Shown here in pieces: positions 1-5,931 of a DNA stretch of 21,813 nucleotides (position 1 is its first letter; each line of letters opens with the position of its first letter). Made by a program: the position numbers and the translations under genes. The notes below the pieces were generated by a model. That model did not search any database and was not told the origin of the DNA. It was given only the letters and a program-made list of their open reading frames with translations. Source of the stretch: JAPLXD01 sp043802865 (GTDB lineage Bacteria > Patescibacteriota > Minisyncoccia > Moranbacterales > UBA11712); contig JAZDKQ010000038.1 in assembly GCA_043802865.1 (NCBI GenBank), positions 1 to 21,813 on the forward strand, in the 5' to 3' direction.

Positions 1-203
1 TGATTGAGCTCATAAGCCGCTTTGTCTATTCCCGCCTCAGCGATCTGCAGGGCCTGGACTTTGGAGATATTTTGCCGCTCGGATTTTATATAAGTCGAAA
101 CATATACCAGAATGGCAACTGAAAAAATCATCAAGATAGTAAAAAAAACCAATCCAATAACGAAAATCTGTCCCTTTTGATTATTATTGATGTCTTGTCT
201 CAT
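1..203 (-). CDS. PilX-like type IV pilus assembly protein (partial, N-terminus only)
   Basis: An open frame starts with ATG at 203 and runs off the left edge, giving 67 residues. After a short polar head (MRQDINNNQKGQ) there is one hydrophobic helix at about residues 13-36. It is followed by an amphipathic stretch ending in QIAEAGIDKAAYELN, typical of the PilX/PilX_N family of pilus-associated minor proteins. The start lies directly beside the stop of the preceding prepilin gene, so the two are probably translationally coupled. No canonical G|FxxxE prepilin site is visible, as is usual for PilX_N proteins. The likely role is a minor pseudopilin or membrane protein of type IV pilus assembly. 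The family call rests on the N-terminus alone because most of the protein is outside the window. Confidence 0.7.
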   Translation of the reverse strand, partial: MRQDINNNQKGQIFVIGLVFFTILMIFSVAILVYVSTYIKSERQNISKVQALQIAEAGIDKAAYELN

Positions 204-770
204 TTATTTATTTCTTAAATATATTTCTTGATGAAGTTGATATGAAACATTTTGACCTCCTGAAATCTTTTGCATTTCCATATCCACATCAATTTTGGTA
301 GCTAGGGCTAAATCGGCATTATTGTAGGTAAAAGTTATTGTTGAAACGGAGTCACTAATTTTGTTGAGACCCGACGGCCGGCTGCTCGTCGCATCAGCCT
401 CCACTAGTCTGAATAAATTTTTTCCAGTTAGGTAGAAAACCGCATAATCGAACTTCCCGCTGACTATGTTTCCTGACCCGTCAACAGAGGGTATTTTCAG
501 AACAAGAGTATCTTGATCGGCGCCATAGACTGTGCCGGAAAAATCATGGCTGACAATAATTTGATTTGCCTGCAAAGCAGCGCTTTGCAACTCTTTCACC
601 GCCTCACGGGCAGAGTTGCCTATCTTTATCTTGGTTTGCTGGTTGCTATACACTTTAAAAAAATTATTATAAACAACCAGCAGCGCGCCCAAAACATAAA
701 TGAGGATAGCGGTGGCAATTATTGTTTCAGCCAGAGAGAAACACCGGTTATTTTGATTTTTATTTTTCAT
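204..770 (-). CDS. Prepilin-like minor pilin (PilW-like), atypical cleavage site
   Basis: The frame encodes 188 residues when started at ATG 770, which has a strong GGGAGGG Shine-Dalgarno just upstream; an open extension to 854 overlaps the previous gene and is not needed. Residues 1-9 are polar and basic. They are followed by C|FSLAETIIATAILI, a class III signal-peptide helix with Phe+1 and Glu+5 but Cys instead of the usual Gly at -1. Beyond the helix the protein is a mixed, beta-rich soluble domain, as in PilW/PilJ-type minor pilins. The gene begins 4 bp after the PilV-like gene and abuts the PilX-like gene, so it belongs to the pilus operon. Its role as a minor pilin or priming subunit is inferred. 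The exact subfamily is uncertain. Confidence 0.75.
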   Translation of the reverse strand: MKNKNQNNRCFSLAETIIATAILIYVLGALLVVYNNFFKVYSNQQTKIKIGNSAREAVKELQSAALQANQIIVSHDFSGTVYGADQDTLVLKIPSVDGSGNIVSGKFDYAVFYLTGKNLFRLVEADATSSRPSGLNKISDSVSTITFTYNNADLALATKIDVDMEMQKISGGQNVSYQLHQEIYLRNK

Positions 771-774
771 AATA

Positions 775-1185
775 TTACAGCCCTCCCGTTTTCGTAATAA
801 GAGTGGTGAGCGAAATATTCCGCATTGAAGTGCTTGGGGGTTGCTGCCACTCAATAGTTATGACAACTGTTTTGGTAGTGGCATTGAAATCCGTAATGGT
901 CATGGTGGCCGTACAGCTCGACAGAGTGTTCAGCTGGGAATCCGAAAAGCTTTCGCTCGCGGGCAACGCAGAATAACCCCCGGCCCTCAATTCCTCAATT
1001 TTGTTATTTGCCACCCGCAAAGCAATTTCCTGATTATCGACATATTTTATCAGGCGCACCTTACTCAAAACCGACTGATACAATACCAAAATCAATCCGA
1101 TAAAGAATATTGTCACAAGTACCTCCAGCAGGGAAAATCCCGAATTTGAATTTTGTTTTTTTTTCGATTTCAACACGTTTTGCAA
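775..1185 (-). CDS. PilV-like type IV prepilin
   Basis: This is a 136-residue prepilin with a textbook class III signal: a basic leader MQNVLKSKKKQNSNSG, cleavage before FSLLEVLVTIF, and Glu at +5. Prepilin peptidase (PilD) would cut after Gly16 and methylate Phe. A motif NNKIEELRAGGY after the helix is typical of PilV/minor pilins. The rest is a short beta-rich domain. The start codon is TTG and there is no clear Shine-Dalgarno; no better in-frame start was found, and the leader length suits the family. It sits between pilC (52 bp upstream) and the PilW-like gene (4 bp downstream). A TATAAT box in the upstream gap may give it a promoter of its own. Confidence 0.82.
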   Translation of the reverse strand: MQNVLKSKKKQNSNSGFSLLEVLVTIFFIGLILVLYQSVLSKVRLIKYVDNQEIALRVANNKIEELRAGGYSALPASESFSDSQLNTLSSCTATMTITDFNATTKTVVITIEWQQPPSTSMRNISLTTLITKTGGL

Positions 1186-1203
1186 GATGGTTATTTTCGA
1201 TAT

Positions 1204-1209
1204 ATTATA
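1204..1209 (-). promoter_or_regulatory. Possible internal -10 box before the prepilin genes
   Basis: The minus strand reads TATAAT between the pilC stop and the TTG start of the PilV-like gene, about 18 nt from that start. No convincing -35 box is found at 16-18 nt; the best is TTCTTA. It could let pilins be made in excess over the assembly machinery, but the match may be chance in AT-rich DNA. Confidence 0.3.
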
Positions 1210-1237
1210 CCACTTTTTTTCTCATTGTAAGAACATT

Positions 1238-2452
1238 TTACATACTGTCCATCACCGAATACATCGGCATTATCATTGAGATAGCAAAGAAGCCGACCGC
1301 GATTCCGATGATCACCATCAGCACCGGTTCAATGATCGAGGAAAGATTTTTCGTCACTTGATCAATTTCTTCTTCATAGAATCTGGCAAGATCCCCGAGC
1401 ACATCCACTGTTTTTCCCGTTTCTTCTCCGACTTCCACCATCTGCACCACCAAAACCGGAAAAAGTTTTGGAAAAATGGCCAGTTCCCCGTGAAGCGGTT
1501 TTCCTTTCTGGACTTCTTCTCCGATTTTTTTGAAAGCTTCTTGAAAATATCGGTTGGTGAGCGTCTCGGAAATAATTCTGAGGGACTCGACGACCGGCAC
1601 TCCACTTTTGATGAGCGAGCCATATATGCGAGCAAAACGGGCGTTGTTCACTTTGACGGTGATATTTTTGATCACCGGAACACTGAGAAAAAGAAAAGCA
1701 GCCGCTTTCTTTCCCGCTCTCATTTTGAAAAAAATGATTACAAAGAAAAAAATGAAAAGCGTCGAGAAAAGAACCAGCAGTTTGTGGGAAGCCATGAAAT
1801 TGCTGGAATTGATTATCAATCTTGTAGGTGCCGGAATTGAGGCTTGTACATCAGAAAATATGGCTGTGAGTTGAGGCACCACATATGTCATCATCGCAAT
1901 TCCTATCCCAATCATGACAAGCAAGATCACCGATGGATAGTACATCGCCCCTCGCACTTTGCTCATAAGATTGTGTTCTTTTTCCAACTGGTCGGCAAGA
2001 AGCGCGAGAACTTCTTCGAGATTTCCGCTCATTTCTCCAACGCGAATCATGTTTACGGAAAGCTCATCAAGAGCTCCGGATTTTGCCAAACTATCCCCCA
2101 AAGTATTCCCGGTTTTCACTTCTTCCCCGACTTTGGCAAGGATATTTTTGAAATTTTTGCTCTTGGTCTGGCTGGAAATCACATCAAGCGCCCGCGGCAC
2201 GGAAAGACCCGAAGAAATCATAACGCCAAGATGCCGCGCGAACATCATTTTGTCCTTGAGCGACACACCGGAAAAAATCTTCATTTTTTCCCCAAATGAA
2301 TGCCCTCTTTCTTTCTCATCTTCCACAATTGAAGTGGCGAAAAAACCATCCGAGCGAAGTGCTTCCGCCACCGACTTGGCATCTTTTCCCCCAAGTTTCC
2401 CCTGTCGGACCTCCCCCTTGCTGTTTTTAGCAACAAATGTGAATGTAGACAT
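1238..2452 (-). CDS. pilC: Type IV pilus inner-membrane platform protein PilC
   Basis: The 404-residue length is that of PilC/GspF proteins. A small soluble N-terminal region (1-60, starting FTFVAKNSKGEVRQG) is followed by two GspF repeats at about 64-190 and 268-390. Each carries the family pattern of helices with a Gly-rich turn: MISSGLSVPRALD in the first and LIKSGVPVVESL in the second, and RVGEMSGNLEEVL / EVGEETGKTVDVL. Membrane segments fall at about 172-193, 222-243 and 370-393. PilC anchors the PilB motor in the cytoplasmic membrane and helps add pilins to the fibre. It follows pilB by 80 bp and precedes the prepilin genes, the usual order. The spacer to pilB is filled by a palindromic 7-bp repeat cluster. 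Confidence 0.93.
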   Translation of the reverse strand: MSTFTFVAKNSKGEVRQGKLGGKDAKSVAEALRSDGFFATSIVEDEKERGHSFGEKMKIFSGVSLKDKMMFARHLGVMISSGLSVPRALDVISSQTKSKNFKNILAKVGEEVKTGNTLGDSLAKSGALDELSVNMIRVGEMSGNLEEVLALLADQLEKEHNLMSKVRGAMYYPSVILLVMIGIGIAMMTYVVPQLTAIFSDVQASIPAPTRLIINSSNFMASHKLLVLFSTLFIFFFVIIFFKMRAGKKAAAFLFLSVPVIKNITVKVNNARFARIYGSLIKSGVPVVESLRIISETLTNRYFQEAFKKIGEEVQKGKPLHGELAIFPKLFPVLVVQMVEVGEETGKTVDVLGDLARFYEEEIDQVTKNLSSIIEPVLMVIIGIAVGFFAISMIMPMYSVMDSM

Positions 2453-2459
2453 CGTTTTT

Positions 2460-2529
2460 GTATTTAGTATCTAGTATTTGGTATCTGGTATATTTTAAAA
2501 AATACCAAATACCATATACCATATACCAG
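2460..2529. repeat. Inverted heptamer repeat cluster between pilB and pilC
   Basis: Five head-to-tail copies of a 7-bp unit (GTATTTA, GTATCTA, GTATTTG, GTATCTG, GTATATT) occupy 2460-2494. Four copies of the reverse complement (ATACCAA, ATACCAT, ATACCAT, ATACCAG) follow at 2502-2529. Together they form a long imperfect hairpin with about 16 of 20 positions pairing and an A/T-rich loop. The cluster fills almost the whole spacer. Related copies lie at 4742-4776 and 5910-5923. Its function is unknown; it is not followed by a clear U-tract on the pilus-operon strand. Confidence 0.75.
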
Positions 2530-2532
2530 CCA

Positions 2533-4272
2533 CTAATCTTTCGTTACTCTCAATATTTCTTCGATCGAAGTTGCTCCTTGAAGAGCTTTGATCATTCCAT
2601 CCTCGATCATCTTCATCATTCCTTCCTCGCGGGCCTTTTTTTCAATTTCATTGCTATCGGCTCGCGCGCTCACCATTTTGGCAACCGCTTCGCTGATCTC
2701 CATTACTTCAAAAATACCTACTCTGCCTTTGTATCCTTCTTGACCGCATCGCTCGCAACCGCCCGCGCGATAGAACTTTATTTTCGACCAATCTTTGGCA
2801 GCAGCCAGTTTCGCGTCGATCAAGCCATACTTCGCGGCTGTGTCCAAGAGACGATCAAGATCAACTTCTTTCCCAAGAGATTTCAAAAGCTCCGCGTCCA
2901 AAATAAACTCTTGCCGGCAATCGGGACAAAGTTTTCTCACAAGCCTCTGTGCCATCGCCACATTGACCGTGGAGGCGATGAGAAATGGCTCCGCTCCCAT
3001 ATCAAGAAGCCTCGGAATGGTCCCCGCCGCGCTGTTTGTGTGAAGTGTGGAGAGCACCAAATGCCCTGTCATCGCCGCGTGTATCGCTATTTCCATGGTC
3101 TCTTTGTCGCGAATCTCACCCACCATGATGATATCGGGATCCTGACGCAAAAGGGCTCGAAGGCCCTGGGAAAAAGTGAGGCCAATGGAAGGATTCACTT
3201 GCGTTTGGTTGATGCGCGACATTTTGTACTCGATCGGATCCTCGACGGTCGAAATATTCACTTTCGTCGTATTGAGTATGTCCATAATCGTATAGAGCGT
3301 TGTCGTTTTCCCCGAACCGGTCGGCCCGGTGACAAGGATCATCCCATTGGGCCTTTTGATCGCGCGATGAATTTTTTCAAGGTCTTCTCCCCAAAAACCC
3401 ATTGCCTCGAGCGTGAGGCCTTTGGATCCTTCATCTAGGAGCCGCATCACGATTTTTTCGCCCGAATAGACAGGCAGAATTGAAACTCGAAACGCTATTC
3501 GCCGGGAATCCTGTTCGATTTTGAAACGGCCGTCTTGCGGAAGCCGATGCTCGTCCAGTTTCAGATTGGAAAGAATTTTGATGCGAGCCACGATGCCGGC
3601 CAATACCGTTTTTGGAAGAGCCATCGCGTCATGAAGCATCCCGTCGATCCGATAGCGAATGCGCACTTCTTTTTCGTCCGGCTCGATATGGATATCGCTC
3701 GCGTCCTGAAGAATGGCATGTTTCAAAAGCGCCTCCACAATTCGGATTACCGGAAGTTCCTGGGCAACTTTTTCAAGCGAGTTATTCTGCGAGACATCTG
3801 TGGCATTTTTATCGATAATATCTCCAAATTCCGCCTTGAGGCTCTGTTCATATTGTTTGAGAACATTTTCGATTCCTTTTTCCGTTGTTATGCACGGCGA
3901 AATTTTGAATCCCGTCTTTTTGCGAATGAAGTCGATTGTCTGAATGTCTTCCGGATTGAGCATCGCGACTTTCAGCTCCGTTCCTATTTTCTTGAAAGCA
4001 ACAACTTTATATTTCTTGGCAATCGGCTCAGGAACAATCTGAAGAATGTCTTTTGGAATTATTTCTTTTTCAATATTTACGAAAGGGATGCCGAGAATGT
4101 AGGCAAAAAGCTGGCGCAATTGGTCGGAATTGACCAATTTCTGCTCAACCAAAACATCACCCAGCTTTTTTCCGGTTTTGGCGCCCTCCTCAATCGCTTT
4201 GTCGATCTGCTCCTCATTCACCAGTCCCGCATCCAAAGCGAAACTTTTTAACCGCTCGTTGTCAACTTGCAT
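2533..4272 (-). CDS. pilB: Type IV pilus assembly ATPase PilB
   Basis: The 579-residue protein has the full PilB/GspE layout. An N-terminal MshEN/T2SSE_N region spans about 1-150. The ATPase core has Walker A GPTGSGKTT at 316-324, the Asp box around VEDPIEY, Walker B DPDIIMVGEIRD at about 378-389, and the His box TGHLVLSTLHTN just after 400. A tetracysteine zinc site is formed by C449/C452 and C506/C509. It powers pilus extension as a hexameric cytoplasmic motor docked on PilC. The ATG start has only a weak GGATAA element upstream. It is followed by pilC and preceded by the receiver gene at a 64-bp distance. PilT (retraction ATPase) is a paralogue; the MshEN domain and tetracysteine site favour PilB. 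No PilT gene is in the window. Confidence 0.94.
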   Translation of the reverse strand: MQVDNERLKSFALDAGLVNEEQIDKAIEEGAKTGKKLGDVLVEQKLVNSDQLRQLFAYILGIPFVNIEKEIIPKDILQIVPEPIAKKYKVVAFKKIGTELKVAMLNPEDIQTIDFIRKKTGFKISPCITTEKGIENVLKQYEQSLKAEFGDIIDKNATDVSQNNSLEKVAQELPVIRIVEALLKHAILQDASDIHIEPDEKEVRIRYRIDGMLHDAMALPKTVLAGIVARIKILSNLKLDEHRLPQDGRFKIEQDSRRIAFRVSILPVYSGEKIVMRLLDEGSKGLTLEAMGFWGEDLEKIHRAIKRPNGMILVTGPTGSGKTTTLYTIMDILNTTKVNISTVEDPIEYKMSRINQTQVNPSIGLTFSQGLRALLRQDPDIIMVGEIRDKETMEIAIHAAMTGHLVLSTLHTNSAAGTIPRLLDMGAEPFLIASTVNVAMAQRLVRKLCPDCRQEFILDAELLKSLGKEVDLDRLLDTAAKYGLIDAKLAAAKDWSKIKFYRAGGCERCGQEGYKGRVGIFEVMEISEAVAKMVSARADSNEIEKKAREEGMMKMIEDGMIKALQGATSIEEILRVTKD

Positions 4273-4336
4273 ATTTGTTTTGGTTTATCCCTGCGCTAAT
4301 TCTAAATATATCTTCAATAATCCAAAGAGTTTCATC

Positions 4337-4735
4337 TTATTTAGCCGGGAGTTGTTGCGGAGAAAAATTTTGTTTTATTTTTTCAACAATATCTTTGAGG
4401 CTGAAATCCGATTTGACCATAAAAGTCGTTGCTCCCAAATCGAGGGCTCTCTGGACATTATCAATCTCCTCAAGATTGGTGAGAATCAGAACGGGAACAT
4501 CCTTTTGCGGACTTTTTTTGATGGCATCCAAAACTTCATAACCATCTTTTTTGGGGAGAACTATGTCAAGAAGAATGAGATCCGGATTTTCAGCGCCGGC
4601 TTTTTCAAGCCCCTCTTGCCCGTCAAAAGCGCTTAGCGGTTCATATCCTTCATTAGTAAGAACTTCCACTAGCGCATTTTGAAGAGCCCTGTCATCTTCA
4701 ATGATGAGAATTTTCTTTTTTTGTGGAGTGTCCAT
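4337..4735 (-). CDS. Single-domain response regulator (CheY/PilG-like receiver)
   Basis: The protein is 132 residues from ATG 4735; an upstream in-frame extension to 4810 is repeat-derived (…KYQILNTKYNI) and rejected. All receiver landmarks are visible: acidic pair D14/D15, phospho-acceptor D57 in LLDIVLP, T86, and K108 in MVKSD. There is no DNA-binding or enzymatic output domain, so it should act by protein-protein contact, as CheY or PilG do. It lies between a histidine kinase and pilB. This suggests the kinase phosphorylates it and that it tunes the pilus motor; the target is inferred. No strong Shine-Dalgarno is seen. The upstream gap is occupied by heptamer repeats. Confidence 0.88.
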   Translation of the reverse strand: MDTPQKKKILIIEDDRALQNALVEVLTNEGYEPLSAFDGQEGLEKAGAENPDLILLDIVLPKKDGYEVLDAIKKSPQKDVPVLILTNLEEIDNVQRALDLGATTFMVKSDFSLKDIVEKIKQNFSPQQLPAK

Positions 4736-4741
4736 AATATT

Positions 4742-4776
4742 GTATTTAGTATTTAGTATCTGGTATTTAGTATCTG
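4742..4776. repeat. Tandem heptamer repeat in the kinase-receiver gap
   Basis: Five exact head-to-tail units of GTATYTR occur: GTATTTA, GTATTTA, GTATCTG, GTATTTA, GTATCTG. They are followed by a small hairpin, CAGAT-GATAAT-ATCTG, at 4778-4793, and by weak reverse-orientation remnants up to about 4826. The unit is the same as at 2460-2529, so this is a dispersed family rather than random AT-rich DNA. It would be transcribed within the kinase-pilus message. Confidence 0.72.
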
Positions 4777-4830
4777 ACAGATGATAATATCTGAAAAAAA
4801 TACAGAACACAAGATACGATATATAAAATA

Positions 4831-5781
4831 TTAGTTAGCTATTGGCAAGCTAAAGAAGAAAGTTGATCCTTCCCCCGCTTCGCTCTTGAACCAAACTTCA
4901 CCGCCGCAATGCTTGAGAATAGCTCGAGCCAAGTACAATCCTATCCCAACGCCTTCAGTGCGATAACGCGCCTCATTCTTTGAACGAAAAAATTTCTCGA
5001 AAATTTTGCTGTGCTGATGGCGAGGGATCCCCACTCCCCAATCCTGAACGGAAAATATGATTTTTCCGCCTTCTTCTTTCAGTTTGACCTCCACTTTTCC
5101 CCCCTCGCGGGAATATTTTATGGCATTTCCGATGAGATTATCCAAAACTACTCTTATTTTCTGCTCATCTATGCAAACTTCCGGTAAATTTGAATCGGCT
5201 TTAAAGTTGATCCCGATATTTTTTTCAGCAGCCAACCCTTGGAATTCAGCTACTGATTTTGTGACTATTTTTCCCAAATTGAAATTATTTTTCTCAAAAA
5301 TTGCCTTTCCCTGGTCTATGCGCGCCACATCAAGGAGATCCGTCACCATTTTGAGCATTTGTTCGTTTGATTTTTTGATATTTTGGAGAAAAACAAATTG
5401 TTTTGCTGGAATACATTTTTCTGGATCTTTTTCCGTTTCAATAATTTCCATATTCCACTTGATGGCCGAAAGAGGACTGCAAAGCTGATGAGAGATTATG
5501 GCGATAAATTCGGTTTTCAATATATTGACTTCCGCCACTTTTTCCACCCCTCGGATGACAGAACTACCAATGATCATAATGAAAATAACTTCAAGCGTCA
5601 CACTCATAATTGTCACGCCCTCGGAAGCAAAACGGCTGGATACAAAAAATGTACCGACCATAGCCACAATCGTAATCATCCCCATCATCAAAAAAAGGAA
5701 ATTGGGACATTGCCAAAGCCCAAGCCCGTATTTTTTGCATCGGGCGACGAAATTAAACCCATCAAGAAATTTCTCAAACAT
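4831..5781 (-). CDS. Membrane sensor histidine kinase
   Basis: This is a 316-residue kinase. Two membrane helices lie at about 28-48 and 57-75 with only a tiny external loop, so there is no large extracytoplasmic sensor; no HAMP or PAS domain is apparent. The dimerisation/phosphotransfer domain begins with ISHQLCSPLSAIKW, with phospho-acceptor His98. The H-box has Cys-Ser where many kinases have Arg-Thr. The HATPase_c domain shows the N box DNLIGNAIKYS, G1 box DWGVGIP, F box FEKFFRS and G2 box GVGIGLYLA. It is the first gene of the kinase-receiver-pilus unit, with an extended -10 promoter about 40 bp upstream. Its likely partner is the receiver protein next door. The signal is unknown; with so little outside the membrane it may sense membrane state or a protein partner. 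Confidence 0.9.
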   Translation of the reverse strand: MFEKFLDGFNFVARCKKYGLGLWQCPNFLFLMMGMITIVAMVGTFFVSSRFASEGVTIMSVTLEVIFIMIIGSSVIRGVEKVAEVNILKTEFIAIISHQLCSPLSAIKWNMEIIETEKDPEKCIPAKQFVFLQNIKKSNEQMLKMVTDLLDVARIDQGKAIFEKNNFNLGKIVTKSVAEFQGLAAEKNIGINFKADSNLPEVCIDEQKIRVVLDNLIGNAIKYSREGGKVEVKLKEEGGKIIFSVQDWGVGIPRHQHSKIFEKFFRSKNEARYRTEGVGIGLYLARAILKHCGGEVWFKSEAGEGSTFFFSLPIAN

Positions 5782-5825
5782 TTGTTTTGTTTTTATTTAT
5801 ATATATTAGCCCCCTATTGCTCAAA

Positions 5826-5834
5826 ATTATATCA
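5826..5834 (-). promoter_or_regulatory. Extended -10 promoter of the kinase-pilus operon
   Basis: The minus strand reads TGATATAAT, a perfect extended -10 (TGnTATAAT). Possible -35 elements such as TTGCTT are poorly spaced (14 nt), consistent with an extended -10 promoter. Transcription would start near 5819, giving a leader of about 38 nt before the kinase ATG. It sits directly after the groEL terminator, so the pilus unit appears to be independently transcribed. Confidence 0.6.
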
Positions 5835-5865
5835 CAAATCACGAAAAGCAACCAGCATTTGGGCA

Positions 5866-5904
5866 ATAAAAAAACAGAGGCCGCTTTCGCAGTCCCTGTT
5901 TTTT
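5866..5904 (-). terminator. groEL: Intrinsic terminator of groEL
   Basis: On the minus strand CAGGGACTGC and GCGGCCTCTG pair around a GAAA tetraloop (G-U wobbles and one mismatch), flanked by A/T pairs and followed by TTTTTTTATT. The wobbles favour folding in minus-strand RNA. It lies about 28 bp after the groEL stop codon. Confidence 0.82.
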
Positions 5905-5909
5905 AAAAA

Positions 5910-5923
5910 ATACCAAATACCAG
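5910..5923. repeat. Two-unit heptamer repeat after groEL
   Basis: ATACCAA-ATACCAG, two copies in the reverse orientation of the heptamer family seen at 2460-2529 and 4742-4776, lies between the groEL stop and its terminator. It is short and would be weak evidence alone. It is listed because the sequence AAAAAATACCAAATACC also occurs at 2497-2513. Confidence 0.5.
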
Positions 5924-5931
5924 CTAACAAG

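Noticed and set aside
2460..2529. Heptamer repeats considered as a CRISPR array
   Set aside because: The unit is 7 bp, contiguous, without unique spacers, and no cas genes are present.
2458..3438. Plus-strand open frame (326 codons) opposite pilB
   Set aside because: PilB on the other strand has intact Walker motifs and a tetracysteine site. The antisense translation starts inside the heptamer repeat and shows no recognisable domain.
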